64,000 nucleotides of DNA from Aeromonas tecta (GTDB lineage Bacteria > Pseudomonadota > Gammaproteobacteria > Enterobacterales > Aeromonadaceae), in assembly GCF_000820185.1 (NCBI RefSeq), contig NZ_CDCA01000036.1:124786-188785 (forward strand). The letters run 5' to 3'. Numbering within the stretch: position 1 is the stretch's first letter; each line of letters starts with the position of its first letter. Positions 20,028 through 30,156 of the stretch are shown here, one piece after another. A model generated the notes under the pieces. That model saw nothing but the letters and a program-made list of their open reading frames with translations, had not been told where the DNA came from and did not search any database. The translations under genes and the position numbers were made by a program.

Positions 20028-21311
20028 TTATCCCCGTTGATCCACCGTCTGCACCGTGGCCGGCTTGGCGAGCGCCTCCTGCATCTGCTGCTCGTCGAGT
20101 TGATCGCAGTAACGTGCCACCACCAGGGTCGCGACCCCGTTGCCGATGAGGTTGGTAAGAGCCCGTGCCTCCGACATGAAGCGATCGATCCCCAGGATCA
20201 ATGCCAGCCCGGCCAGCGGCAGGTGCCCCACCGCCGAAATGGTGGCTGCCAGCACGATAAAGCCACTCCCCGTGACCCCTGCCGCCCCCTTGGAGGAGAT
20301 GAGCAACACCACCAGCAGGGTGATCTGATGGAACAGATCCAGCGGCGTATTGGTCGCCTGGGCGATAAACACCGCGGCCATGGTCAGGTAGATGGAGGTG
20401 CCATCCAGGTTGAAGGAGTAACCGGTCGGGATAACCAGCCCCACCACGGATTTCTTGCAGCCAAGCGCCTCCATCTTCACCAGCATCCGTGGCAAGACGG
20501 ATTCGGAAGAGGAAGTGCCCAGCACGATCAGCAGCTCTTCCTTGATATAGGCAATAAAGCGCAAGATGCTGAAACCATTCGCCTTGGCAATGCTGCCGAG
20601 TACCAGGAATATAAACAGCAGACAGGTCAGATAGAAACTGGCGATTAATTGGCCGAGCTGAACCAGCGAGCCAATGCCATATTTACCGATGGTGAATGCC
20701 ATGGCGCCAAATGCCCCGACCGGTGCCAGCCGCATGATCATGTTGATGATGCCGAAAATAACCTGCGAGAAACTGTCGATCATATTGAACACCAGTTTTC
20801 CCTTCTCCCCGATATGATGCAGGGAGAAACCAAACAGTATCGCAAATAACAATACCTGCAGGATATTGCCGCTGGCAAAGGCGCCGATCACGCTGCCCGG
20901 GATCACGTCCAGCAGGAAGGCGACGATGCCCTGTGACTTGGCCTGCTCGGCATAGGCCGAGATGCTGCTGACATCCAGCGAGGCCGGGTCAACGTTCATG
21001 CCGACCCCAGGTTGCAGCAAGTTGACCACGCACAGGCCGATGAGCAGCGCCAGGGTGCTGACCACCTCGAAATAGATCAGGGCAATGGCGCCGGTCTTAC
21101 CCACCGCCTTCATGCTCTCCATTCCCGCAATGCCGGTCACCACGGTGCAGAAAATAACGGGGGCGATGATCATCTTGATTAATTTTACGAAGCCATCACC
21201 CAAGGGTTTCATATCGGCGCCTAGGCTCGGATAGAAGTGCCCCAGTAATACCCCTATGGTGATGGCTAATATCACCTGGAAATAGAGGCTGCTTAATATT
21301 TTCTTGTGCAT
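20028..21311 (-). CDS. dctA: C4-dicarboxylate:proton/sodium symporter
   Basis: DctA takes up succinate, fumarate and malate (and often aspartate or orotate) aerobically. The 427-aa protein follows E. coli DctA closely, including Leu-Tyr-Phe-Gln-Val near the start and [14 protein letters not shown]. It also has the serine-rich hairpin Leu-Gly-Thr-Ser-Ser-Ser-Glu-Ser and Gly-Tyr-Ser-Phe-Asn-Leu-Asp-Gly-Thr. AGGA lies before the ATG at 21311; a TTG six bases earlier is an alternative. A CRP-like site lies about 150 bp upstream. Confidence 0.95.
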   Translation of the reverse strand: MHKKILSSLYFQVILAITIGVLLGHFYPSLGADMKPLGDGFVKLIKMIIAPVIFCTVVTGIAGMESMKAVGKTGAIALIYFEVVSTLALLIGLCVVNLLQPGVGMNVDPASLDVSSISAYAEQAKSQGIVAFLLDVIPGSVIGAFASGNILQVLLFAILFGFSLHHIGEKGKLVFNMIDSFSQVIFGIINMIMRLAPVGAFGAMAFTIGKYGIGSLVQLGQLIASFYLTCLLFIFLVLGSIAKANGFSILRFIAYIKEELLIVLGTSSSESVLPRMLVKMEALGCKKSVVGLVIPTGYSFNLDGTSIYLTMAAVFIAQATNTPLDLFHQITLLVVLLISSKGAAGVTGSGFIVLAATISAVGHLPLAGLALILGIDRFMSEARALTNLIGNGVATLVVARYCDQLDEQQMQEALAKPATVQTVDQRG

Positions 21312-21456
21312 GCTCAACGTCCTGTTAATTAATTGACATGGGCGATGGCAAAAAATCTGTGCAAAGATCCGCAGCGAGATGTTTCACCATCTCACCCGGT
21401 TCATGCTATTTCGCCATTCCGACGGCTGCACTTTCACACGTTATAAGAATCAATTT

Positions 21457-21472
21457 AGCGACATCAATCACA
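21457..21472 (-). promoter_or_regulatory. candidate CRP site upstream of dctA
   Basis: AGCGA-CATCAA-TCACA has one perfect CRP half-site and three of five bases of the other. It lies about 146 bp before dctA, whose E. coli counterpart is CRP-activated. The rest of the 300-bp gap to kdsA is AT-rich and shows no gene. Confidence 0.4.
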
Positions 21473-21560
21473 CAATATATTTAACATCATTAACACCACG
21501 GCAACTGTGATATAGTTGGTCGGTGATTTATTTAAGACCTTAATGAGAATATACGGATAT

Positions 21561-21588
21561 AAAAATGCCCCGCATGGCGGGGCATTGT
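21561..21588 (-). terminator. Rho-independent terminator of the hemA-kdsA operon
   Basis: On the minus strand, an AATGCCCCGCC / GCGGGGCATTTTT hairpin 25 bp beyond the kdsA stop codon. Confidence 0.88.
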
Positions 21589-21612
21589 TCATCTCGGGAT
21601 CCGGCGTGAGGA

Positions 21613-22636
<1,024 letters not shown>

Positions 22637-23437
22637 TTAATGGAGGGGCTTGGGGCTTAAATCCAGTGCGGCCAGTTGGGACTTCAGCACATCGGCCACC
22701 GGATCGTCCGGGCACTGTTCAATAAAGTATTCAAAGTCGTCGGCGGCGAAGCGGGGGCAGTCGAGCTGCTCGTAGATAAAGCCCCGATCCCGCGTCTCCT
22801 GCGGATCACCTGGCTTCATGCGCAGCAGCAACTCGCTGCAACGCAGCGCTTCTGTCATGCGCTCCTCGCGCAGCAGGGCGCCCTTGCTGACGTTCAGCAG
22901 CCGCTCGATGATTTCCCACTGGCCGGAGGGTTGCAACTGGTCATCGCTTAAGGTAGCCAGATTGCCGAGGGCACCGCGCAGCAGCAGCTCGATGCGGTGT
23001 CGGGTCAACTCATCACCGTTGAAAGGGTCCACATAGACCTCCCCCTCGCTGCCGGCGAAACTCACCAGGAAGTGGCCGGGGAAGCAGATCCCCTCCACAT
23101 CCAGGCCTATCTTGCGGCCGAGCTGGATGATGAGGATGCCGAGGCTCACCGGAATGCCTTTCCTACGCGCCAGCACCTGGGCCAGATCGCAGTTGGCGCT
23201 GGTGAAGTAATCCTGCCAGTCACCGCGAAAGCCCAGGGTCTGGTAGAAACCGGCGAGCAGCTGGCGGCGTACCTCGTCACAGTTGCCTTCGGTAATAGCC
23301 TCGTCCAGCCAGGCATCCAGCTGGGTCAGCTCGGCCTCGCCAGCGCCATGGCGGCCCTGGATCTCGTTGCTGACGGAGAGCGCCAGCTCGGCCAGATCAT
23401 GGGCTTCGAAGTCGGTCCATTCATCCACACGTATCAT
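22637..23437 (-). CDS. sirB1: SirB1 (YchA) family transglutaminase-like/TPR protein
   Basis: A 266-aa protein of the SirB1/YchA family, named after a Salmonella invasion locus; its biochemical role is unknown. An N-terminal transglutaminase-like domain (about 1-180) has Arg-Arg-Gly-Ile-Pro-Val-Ser-Leu-Gly and Cys-Phe-Pro-Gly-His-Phe-Leu-Val, and the C-terminal third resembles tetratricopeptide repeats with the Asp-Arg-Gly-Phe-Ile-Tyr-Glu-Gln-Leu motif. The ATG at 23437 is nine bases from AGGA; another ATG nine bases upstream is too close to that site. The sirB2 stop is 11 bp upstream, so the two are coupled. Confidence 0.88.
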   Translation of the reverse strand: MIRVDEWTDFEAHDLAELALSVSNEIQGRHGAGEAELTQLDAWLDEAITEGNCDEVRRQLLAGFYQTLGFRGDWQDYFTSANCDLAQVLARRKGIPVSLGILIIQLGRKIGLDVEGICFPGHFLVSFAGSEGEVYVDPFNGDELTRHRIELLLRGALGNLATLSDDQLQPSGQWEIIERLLNVSKGALLREERMTEALRCSELLLRMKPGDPQETRDRGFIYEQLDCPRFAADDFEYFIEQCPDDPVADVLKSQLAALDLSPKPLH

Positions 23438-23448
23438 CGTCGTCATTC

Positions 23449-23832
23449 CTAACCGAACAGACTGGCCTGCTTTTGCAGCGCGAGTTTGGCGATAAAATAG
23501 ACCCACCCCAGCACGCCAAGGAAGGCAAACCAGCGGATACCGTTGTTGCGCGCCAGGCGCAGCGCCATCATGGCCAGGAACGCCACCACCAGGATGGCGG
23601 TCAGCTTCTCGCTGAGCCAGGGGGCGGCATTGTTGAGCGGATTGAGATCCAGCACCATGCACAGCAGCACACCGGAGAGCACCACCAGGCCATTGAGCCA
23701 GCCACTCAGCTGCATGACGCCACGGCTGTAAGCGCGGCCGGCGCCAGTCTGCACCCAGTAAAAGCGCAGTATAAACATCAGCACCGCCGATGCGATCAGC
23801 ATCAGATGCAGGTGCTTGAGAGCAACATACAT
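23449..23832 (-). CDS. sirB2: SirB2 family membrane protein
   Basis: A 127-aa integral membrane protein of the SirB2 (YchQ) family with four predicted transmembrane segments. His-Leu-His-Leu-Met near the start and Leu-Asn-Pro-Leu-Asn-Asn-Ala-Ala-Pro-Trp-Leu mid-protein are family marks. Function is unknown. The ATG at 23832 has AAGGACAGG upstream and is preferred to a GTG 15 bases earlier. It sits between prmC and sirB1 as in E. coli. Confidence 0.87.
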   Translation of the reverse strand: MYVALKHLHLMLIASAVLMFILRFYWVQTGAGRAYSRGVMQLSGWLNGLVVLSGVLLCMVLDLNPLNNAAPWLSEKLTAILVVAFLAMMALRLARNNGIRWFAFLGVLGWVYFIAKLALQKQASLFG

Positions 23833-23875
23833 AACCTGTCCTTGCACAATAAGGCAGGCCCTAGCCTGCCATCAC

Positions 23876-24712
23876 TCATGGCTGAGCCAGGCACCCCAGG
23901 GTCACCCGCTCGTTATCCCCGTAATCGCGCACGGTTTCTACCTGGCGGTAGCCCTGTTGCAGCAGAAGTTGACGCACCATTTCCCCTTGCTCCCAGCCGT
24001 GCTCCAGCAACAGCCAGCCGCCGGGCGCCAGGTGCGCCGGTGCCTGCGCGACGATGAGCCGGATATCCGCCAGTCCCTGCTCGTCCGCCACCAGGGCGGA
24101 GCGCGGCTCGAAGCGCACGTCGCCCTCTGCCAGATGGGGATCCGCGCCGTCGATATAGGGCGGGTTGGAGACAATCATGTCAAAGCGCGGCGCGTCCGAT
24201 AGTGGTGCAAACCAGCTGCCGTCACGCACGACTATGGGCAACCCCAGCGCCGCACTGTTGTGGCGCGCCAGCGCGGCCGCCTCCGGCATCCGGTCCACCG
24301 CCCACACCTCGGCCTCAGGCCGCTCGGATTTGAGCGCCAGCGCAATGGCGCCGGTACCGGTGCCGAGATCCAGCAGGGTGCAGGGACCGGCAGGCAGCCG
24401 CGCCAGCGCCTGCTCCACCAGCACTTCGGTGTCGGGGCGCGGGATCAGGGTCGCCGGGCTCACCTTCAGGGGCAGCGACCAGAACTCCCGCTCACCGACC
24501 AGATGGGCGATGGGCTCGCCATCGAGCCTACGGATGAGCCAGCCGTGCAGGGTGGCCTGCTGGGCGGCATCGAGCTCGCGCTCCGGCCAGATCATCAGGT
24601 AACTGCGCCGACAGCCCAGCAGATGACACAGCAGCGCATCGGCATCGGCGCGGGGGGATTCCCCCTCGGCCAATACCGTCATGATATGAGCGCGAGCCTG
24701 CTGGATCTGCAT
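23876..24712 (-). CDS. prmC: peptide chain release factor N5-glutamine methyltransferase
   Basis: PrmC methylates the glutamine of the Gly-Gly-Gln motif of RF1 and RF2, which improves termination. The 278-aa protein has an N-terminal helical domain. The S-adenosylmethionine-binding Leu-Asp-Leu-Gly-Thr-Gly-Thr-Gly-Ala-Ile-Ala motif and the substrate-binding Asn-Pro-Pro-Tyr motif follow. The ATG at 24712 has GGAG eight bases upstream; a much longer frame before it overlaps prfA and is rejected. Its substrate gene, prfA, is immediately upstream in the operon. Confidence 0.96.
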   Translation of the reverse strand: MQIQQARAHIMTVLAEGESPRADADALLCHLLGCRRSYLMIWPERELDAAQQATLHGWLIRRLDGEPIAHLVGEREFWSLPLKVSPATLIPRPDTEVLVEQALARLPAGPCTLLDLGTGTGAIALALKSERPEAEVWAVDRMPEAAALARHNSAALGLPIVVRDGSWFAPLSDAPRFDMIVSNPPYIDGADPHLAEGDVRFEPRSALVADEQGLADIRLIVAQAPAHLAPGGWLLLEHGWEQGEMVRQLLLQQGYRQVETVRDYGDNERVTLGCLAQP

Positions 24713-24767
24713 CAAGCGCACTCCATCGACATCGCTATGATGTGAGTTCGAACCCGGTGGAACTGCA

Positions 24768-25856
24768 TCAGCCGTTATCTGCCAGAGAGGCGAGCTGATC
24801 GGCCTGGTATTCCTGCACCAGCGGGGTGATGACGCAGTCCAGATCCCCTTCCAGGATCTCCCCAAGCCGATAGAGGGTCAGGTTGATGCGGTGCTCGGAC
24901 AGGCGCCCCTGGGGGTAGTTGTAGGTGCGGATACGCTCGGAGCGATCGCCCGACCCCACCAGGTTGCGGCGAGTGCTCTGCTCGGCGGCGCGGTGGCGCT
25001 CGTCCTCGGCCGCTTGCAAGCGGGCGGAGAGCACCGACATCGCCTTGGCGCGGTTCTTATGCTGGGAGCGCTCGTCCTGGCACTCCACCACTAGCCCGGT
25101 CGGCAGGTGGGTGATGCGGATGGCGGAATCGGTCTTGTTGACGTGCTGACCACCGGCCCCGGAGGCGCGGAAGGTATCTATCTTCAGGTCGTTCGCATTG
25201 ATCTCGATCTGCTCGGCTTCCGGCACTTCCGGCAGCACGGCCACGGTACAGGCGGAGGTATGCACCCGGCCCTGGGATTCGGTCTCGGGCACCCGCTGCA
25301 CACGGTGGCCGCCGGATTCGAACTTGAGGCGGCCGTAAACGCGCTCGCCGTCTACCTTGGCGATCACCTCCTTGTAGCCACCGTGCTCGCCGTCGTTGCA
25401 GCTGACGATGGAAATGCGCCAGCCCTGGCGTTCGGCATAGCGCGAATACATGCGGAACAGATCGCCGGCAAAAATAGCAGCCTCGTCACCACCGGCCCCG
25501 GCCCGGATCTCCAGATAGCAGTTGTTGTCATCCTTGGGATCCCGCGGCAGCAGCATCACCTGCAACGCCTGCTCCTGCTCCTCCAGCGCGGCCTTGACCA
25601 GCGGCAACTCCTCCTGCGCCATCTCGCGCAGGTCGGTGTCGGCATCCTCCAGCATCAGCTTGGTGGTCTCCAGATCCTCTTCGGCCTGGCGGAAGCGCTG
25701 GAAGGCATGAACGATATCTTCCAGCTGGGCATATTCCCGGGTCAGGGCACGGTATTTGTCCTGATCCGAGGCCACGCCGGGTTCGCCGAGCAGGGCCTGT
25801 ACTTCTTCGTGGCGCTCGATGAGGCCTTCCAGCTTTCTGATCAATGACGGATTCAT
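24768..25856 (-). CDS. prfA: peptide chain release factor 1
   Basis: RF1 recognises UAA and UAG in the ribosomal A site and triggers peptide release. The 362-aa protein has the Gly-Gly-Gln catalytic motif near residue 234. The stop-codon recognition loop reads Arg-Val-Pro-Glu-Thr-Glu near 188, so it keeps the Pro-x-Thr of RF1. Second gene of the hemA operon: hemA ends 51 bp upstream and prmC starts 55 bp downstream. Confidence 0.97.
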   Translation of the reverse strand: MNPSLIRKLEGLIERHEEVQALLGEPGVASDQDKYRALTREYAQLEDIVHAFQRFRQAEEDLETTKLMLEDADTDLREMAQEELPLVKAALEEQEQALQVMLLPRDPKDDNNCYLEIRAGAGGDEAAIFAGDLFRMYSRYAERQGWRISIVSCNDGEHGGYKEVIAKVDGERVYGRLKFESGGHRVQRVPETESQGRVHTSACTVAVLPEVPEAEQIEINANDLKIDTFRASGAGGQHVNKTDSAIRITHLPTGLVVECQDERSQHKNRAKAMSVLSARLQAAEDERHRAAEQSTRRNLVGSGDRSERIRTYNYPQGRLSEHRINLTLYRLGEILEGDLDCVITPLVQEYQADQLASLADNG

Positions 25857-25907
25857 AAATCTTGTGTTCTCAATGGAGGAAGGGGCCGCCGGTTGGCCAC
25901 CCCGGAA

Positions 25908-27167
25908 CTATGACTCTTGTGACAACCCCAGCACCTGACGCAGCTGGGACAGTTTGTGGCTGTCTCCCTGGGCTGCGGCCTGGCGCAAGGCCTGGGTCGG
26001 TGCGTGGATCAACTTGTTGGTGAGGCGATGGGCCATGGCCTTGAGGGCCTGTTCGGCATCTTCGCCCTGCGCCAGGGCCAGCAAGGCGCGCTGCAGCTCT
26101 TCGTCGGCCACCTGTTGGGATTGGTGGCGATAATCGCGAATGAGATCGACCGAATGCTGGCTGCGATACCAGCCCATGAACTCATCGCGCTCTTCCTGCA
26201 CGATGAGCTCGGCTTCGGCAGCGGCCTTCTTGCGGGTCTCGAGGTTCTGCTCGATGATGCCCTGCAAGTCGTCCACCGTGTAGAGATAGGCATCGGACAG
26301 CTCGTCCACCTCGGCCTCGATGTCCCGCGGCACCGCGATGTCCACCAGGAACATGGGCTTGCTGCGACGAGCCTTGAGGGCACGCTCCACCATGCCCTTG
26401 CCGATGATGGGTAGCGGGCTCGCGGTGGAGCTGATGACGATGTCCGCCTCGTGCAGATAATCCGGGATCTCCTCCAGGGTCATCACCTGGGCACCGAACT
26501 CCTCGGCCAGCAACTGGGCTCGCTGCAGGGTGCGGTTCGCCACCATCATGCGGGTGACGTTCTGTTCGCGCAGGTGGCGCGCCACCAGTTCGATGGTCTC
26601 GCCGGCGCCGACCAGCAGCACCTTGGTCTGGGAGAGATCGGAGAAGATGCGGCGGGCGAGGCTCACCGCGGCGAAGGCCACCGACACCGCACTGGCGCCG
26701 ATCTCGGTGTCGGTGCGCACCCGTTTCGCCACCGAGAAGGATTTCTGGAACAGTCGCTCGAGCGATCCCTTCACCGCCTCGGATTGCTGGGCATGGGCGT
26801 AGGACTGCTTGATCTGCCCCAGGATCTGCGGCTCCCCCAACACCAGGGAGTCGAGGCCACAGGCGACCCGCATCAGGTGGCGCACCGCCTCTTCGTCTCT
26901 ATGCTGGTAGATGGCAGAGACCACCTCGGCCGCATCCAGGCCATGGAAACGTTGCAACCAGTGCAGTACCTGCTCCCCTTCCCCCTGCTCCAGGCTGCAG
27001 TACAGCTCGGTACGGTTGCAGGTGGAGACGATCACCGCCTCGCTGACACCGGGCTGCGTCACCAGCTCACGCAAGGCGCGATCGATGCAGTCCGGGCCAA
27101 AGGCGACCCGTTCCCGCAAGGCGACACTGGCGGTGTTGTGGTTAATTCCGAGGGCAAGCAGACTCAT
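25908..27167 (-). CDS. hemA: glutamyl-tRNA reductase
   Basis: HemA reduces glutamyl-tRNA(Glu) with NADPH to glutamate 1-semialdehyde, the first committed step of heme synthesis. The 419-aa protein (418 in E. coli) has the catalytic cysteine in Val-Ser-Thr-Cys-Asn-Arg-Thr-Glu near residue 50. The conserved [10 protein letters not shown] and the NADPH-binding Leu-Val-Gly-Ala-Gly-Glu-Thr-Ile-Glu are present. It heads the operon and is divergent from lolB with a 125-bp spacer, as in E. coli. Confidence 0.97.
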   Translation of the reverse strand: MSLLALGINHNTASVALRERVAFGPDCIDRALRELVTQPGVSEAVIVSTCNRTELYCSLEQGEGEQVLHWLQRFHGLDAAEVVSAIYQHRDEEAVRHLMRVACGLDSLVLGEPQILGQIKQSYAHAQQSEAVKGSLERLFQKSFSVAKRVRTDTEIGASAVSVAFAAVSLARRIFSDLSQTKVLLVGAGETIELVARHLREQNVTRMMVANRTLQRAQLLAEEFGAQVMTLEEIPDYLHEADIVISSTASPLPIIGKGMVERALKARRSKPMFLVDIAVPRDIEAEVDELSDAYLYTVDDLQGIIEQNLETRKKAAAEAELIVQEERDEFMGWYRSQHSVDLIRDYRHQSQQVADEELQRALLALAQGEDAEQALKAMAHRLTNKLIHAPTQALRQAAAQGDSHKLSQLRQVLGLSQES

Positions 27168-27292
27168 GAGTGGGTGGCGATCGTTTCATGCACAGGGTGT
27201 AAAGGCTGCCAATTGTACGAGAAAGGGTAAGTCTTTAAAAGCGATACGGCCGCCCCTTATACTGTGGCAAATCTCATATTCGGAGCACGACC

Positions 27293-27871
27293 TTGTTCTT
27301 GCGTATTTTCTCCCTCATCGGCCTGCTGTTGCTGGCCGGCTGTACCACCACCTCGCCCCAGCGGGATCAGGTCAACTGGCAACAGGAACGTGCCCGTCTC
27401 GAGCAACTCACCCACTGGCAGTTGTCGGGCAAGATGGCCATCATCACCGCCCAGCAGAAGGGCAGTGCCCGCCTCAACTGGCAGCAAGATGGCGATGACT
27501 ATCGTCTCAATCTCAGCAGCATCATTGGCACTCACATCCTGGAGCTCTCCCGCAACAAGGGCGAGGTGACCTTGATCGACAACGACGGCAAGCTGCACCA
27601 GAGCCAGGACGCCGAGGCGCTGATCTATCAACTCACCGGTTGGAACATTCCGGTGCAGGGACTGCCCGAATGGATCAAGGGGCTGCCGGGCCGGGCCGAG
27701 TTCGAGCTCAATCCCGACGCCAGCCTGGCCAGCGTGCGAGACGGCCAGTGGCAGATTGTCTATGGCGACTACCGGGATCAGGCGGGCTATCGCTTGCCCC
27801 ACCTGCTGACCATGACCGGCCAGGGCAGCCGTCTCAAGCTGCAGATCAACCAATGGACCCTGGCTCCCTGA
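27293..27871 (+). CDS. lolB: outer-membrane lipoprotein insertion protein
   Basis: LolB receives lipoproteins from LolA and inserts them in the inner leaflet of the outer membrane. The 192-aa precursor has a short lipoprotein signal ending in Leu-Leu-Leu-Leu-Ala-Gly-Cys, with Cys at about residue 17, and Trp-Gln-Leu-Ser-Gly-Lys-Met in the mature part. No ATG is available before the signal. A TTG at 27293, seven bases after CGGAG, is the most likely start, with a second TTG two codons later as the alternative. ispE overlaps its stop by one base (TGATG). Confidence 0.92.
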   Translation: MFLRIFSLIGLLLLAGCTTTSPQRDQVNWQQERARLEQLTHWQLSGKMAIITAQQKGSARLNWQQDGDDYRLNLSSIIGTHILELSRNKGEVTLIDNDGKLHQSQDAEALIYQLTGWNIPVQGLPEWIKGLPGRAEFELNPDASLASVRDGQWQIVYGDYRDQAGYRLPHLLTMTGQGSRLKLQINQWTLAP

Positions 27872-28785
27872 TGGCCGCCGCTGACAAGCCGTCGCCGATG
27901 AGCGCGATCCGCTGGCCCGCTCCGGCCAAGTTGAACCTGTTTTTGCACATCAATGGCCGTCGCCCAGACGGTTATCACGAGCTGCAGACCCTGTTTATCT
28001 TCCTCAACCACGGCGACTGGCTGGAATTTAAGCCCCTCGACGATACCGACCTGCTCACCCTGAGCCCCGCCATCCCCGGCGTACCCGATGAGCAGAATCT
28101 GATCATCCGCGCCGCTCGCCTGTTGCAAGCCAGGTTGCCCAGCCCGCAAGGGGCCCACATCAAGCTGGAGAAGATCTTGCCCATGGGCGGCGGCATCGGC
28201 GGCGGCTCCTCGGACGCGGCCACCACCCTGGTAGCGCTCAATCATCTCTGGCAGGCAGGACTCAGCCAGGACGAGTTGGCCCAGCTTGGCGTGCAACTCG
28301 GCGCCGACGTGCCGGTGTTTGTGCGCGGGCGCGCCGCCTTTGCGGAAGGAGTCGGTGAGAAGCTGCAACCGGTCGAGCTGCCGAGTGCCTGGTATCTGGT
28401 ACTCAAGCCCGATTGCCATGTGGCAACCGCCGCCGTATTCCAGGATCCTGACCTGCCCAGAGCCACTCCCAAGCTGACACTGCCCGATCTGCTGGATAAA
28501 AAGTGGCTGCTGGAGGCAGAGTGGAAAAACGATTGCGAATTGCTGGTGAAAAAGCGCCACCCCGAGGTTGCCAATGCGCTCGGCTGGTTGCTAGAATACG
28601 CGCCGTCAAGAATGACGGGCACTGGAGCCTGCGTCTTTGCTCAATTTGAAGACGAAGTGGCTGCTCGGAAGGTGTTGGCAGAAGTGCCGAAAGGCTGGGA
28701 TGGGTTTGTCGCCAAGGGCGAGAACATATCACCACTCTTCGTCACTTTGCAACAAGTCAGTGATTGGGGTATCGCCAAGCGGTAA
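27871..28785 (+). CDS. ispE: 4-diphosphocytidyl-2-C-methyl-D-erythritol kinase
   Basis: IspE phosphorylates CDP-methylerythritol in the non-mevalonate isoprenoid pathway. The 304-aa GHMP kinase has Pro-Ala-Lys-Leu-Asn-Leu-Phe-Leu near the start, the ATP loop [12 protein letters not shown] near residue 105 and Met-Thr-Gly-Thr-Gly-Ala-Cys near 250. An ATG 27 bases later is an alternative start. The C-terminal seven residues (Trp-Gly-Ile-Ala-Lys-Arg and the preceding Asp) and the stop codon are encoded inside the following tRNA-Gln gene. Confidence 0.96.
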   Translation: MAAADKPSPMSAIRWPAPAKLNLFLHINGRRPDGYHELQTLFIFLNHGDWLEFKPLDDTDLLTLSPAIPGVPDEQNLIIRAARLLQARLPSPQGAHIKLEKILPMGGGIGGGSSDAATTLVALNHLWQAGLSQDELAQLGVQLGADVPVFVRGRAAFAEGVGEKLQPVELPSAWYLVLKPDCHVATAAVFQDPDLPRATPKLTLPDLLDKKWLLEAEWKNDCELLVKKRHPEVANALGWLLEYAPSRMTGTGACVFAQFEDEVAARKVLAEVPKGWDGFVAKGENISPLFVTLQQVSDWGIAKR

Positions 28786-28839
28786 GGCAGCGGGTTTTGA
28801 TCTCGCCATTCCTAGGTTCGAATCCTAGTACCCCAGCCA
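28765..28839 (+). tRNA. tRNA-Gln (anticodon TTG)
   Basis: A 75-base cloverleaf with TGGGGTA / TACCCCA acceptor arms, anticodon loop TTTTGAT, T loop TTCGAAT and an encoded CCA. It reads CAA and, by wobble, CAG. Its first 21 bases overlap the end of ispE. It differs by one base from the four Gln tRNAs in the array at 34-35 kb. Confidence 0.96.
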
Positions 28840-29115
28840 TTCTCTTGGTGATTGAGATGGGCATATCGATGACGAGTCCGGGAGCGGTGAACAGAGTCAT
28901 CTCGTTCATATGTCCGGGTCCACGCCAGATCCCCATCGCAATACACCGCAGACGGGTCAATGCTTATGCTGCGCCCTGCCGACTTGTGACATCGCCTGCC
29001 CGGTGGCAACCTAGGGTGGCCCGACCCGTCAACGCGACAAATCGTTTGCCCAAAGACGATACGAGTCTTGAGTCAGACTCTCCACATACTGGATGCAACC
29101 CCGAGGTTTCAAACC

Positions 29116-30063
29116 GTGCCTGACATGAAGCTGTTTGCTGGTAACGCAACGCCGGAACTAGCCCAGAAGATCGCAGATCGCCTGTTTATCAAACTCGGCA
29201 ATGCTGCCGTAGGTCGCTTTAGCGACGGCGAGATCAGCGTACAGATCAATGAGAATGTACGTGGTGGCGATATCTTCATCATTCAATCCACCTGTGCCCC
29301 GACCAACGACAATTTGATGGAATTGATCGTCATGGTGGATGCACTGCGTCGTGCTTCAGCTGGCCGTATTACTGCCGTTATCCCCTACTTTGGTTATGCC
29401 CGTCAGGACCGCCGCGTCCGCTCCGCCCGTGTACCCATCACCGCCAAGGTTGTCGCCGACTTCCTCTCCAGCGTGGGTGTGGATCGCGTGCTGACCGTTG
29501 ACCTGCATGCCGAGCAGATCCAGGGCTTCTTCGACGTCCCGGTAGACAACGTGTTCGGTAGCCCGGTGCTGCTGGAAGACATGCTGTCCAAGAACCTCGA
29601 ATCCCCCGTGGTTGTATCGCCGGACATCGGCGGCGTGGTGCGTGCCCGTGCCATCGCCAAGCTGCTGGACGACACCGACATCGCCATCATCGACAAGCGT
29701 CGTCCCCGTCCGAACGTCTCCCAGGTCATGCACCTGATCGGTGACGTGGCCGGCCGCGATTGCGTCATCGTCGATGACATGATCGACACCGGTGGCACCC
29801 TGTGCAAGGCCGCAGAAGCCTTGAAAGAGCGCGGCGCCAAGCGCGTGTTCGCCTATGCGACTCACCCTGTCTTCTCCGGCACCGCCGTGGAAAACATCAA
29901 GAACTCGGTCATCGATGAGCTGATCATCACCGACTCCATCCCGCTCAGCGCGGAGATGAAAGCCATCGGCAAGGTCAAGCAACTGACCCTGTCCACCGTG
30001 CTGGCCGAAGCCATCCGTCGCATCAGCAACGAAGAGTCCATCTCTGCCATGTTTGAGCATTGA
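29116..30063 (+). CDS. prs: ribose-phosphate pyrophosphokinase
   Basis: Prs makes phosphoribosyl pyrophosphate from ribose 5-phosphate and ATP for purine, pyrimidine, histidine, tryptophan and NAD synthesis. The 315-aa protein is nearly identical to E. coli Prs through [12 protein letters not shown] and the PRPP-binding [10 protein letters not shown]. The GTG at 29116 (Val-Pro-Asp-Met-Lys) matches the start used in E. coli. A 276-bp leader after tRNA-Gln contains no gene. lolB-ispE-prs order is conserved. Confidence 0.97.
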   Translation: MPDMKLFAGNATPELAQKIADRLFIKLGNAAVGRFSDGEISVQINENVRGGDIFIIQSTCAPTNDNLMELIVMVDALRRASAGRITAVIPYFGYARQDRRVRSARVPITAKVVADFLSSVGVDRVLTVDLHAEQIQGFFDVPVDNVFGSPVLLEDMLSKNLESPVVVSPDIGGVVRARAIAKLLDDTDIAIIDKRRPRPNVSQVMHLIGDVAGRDCVIVDDMIDTGGTLCKAAEALKERGAKRVFAYATHPVFSGTAVENIKNSVIDELIITDSIPLSAEMKAIGKVKQLTLSTVLAEAIRRISNEESISAMFEH

Positions 30064-30079
30064 TCACTCCCGTTGTAAC

Positions 30080-30109
30080 AAAAACCGCCAATTGGCGGTT
30101 TTTGTTTTT
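30080..30109 (+). terminator. Rho-independent terminator of prs
   Basis: An AAAAACCGCCAATTGGCGGTTTTT palindromic stem followed by GTTTTT, 17 bp after the stop codon. Confidence 0.92.
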
Positions 30110-30156
30110 CTAGCCTAGTTCGGCATTGCCCTGCCCCGGCAGGTTAAGGATTTACC

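Noticed and set aside
29030-29060. PurR box before prs
   Set aside because: CAAATCGTTTGCC resembles the PurR core AAACGTTT, but one base too many in the centre destroys the palindrome spacing.
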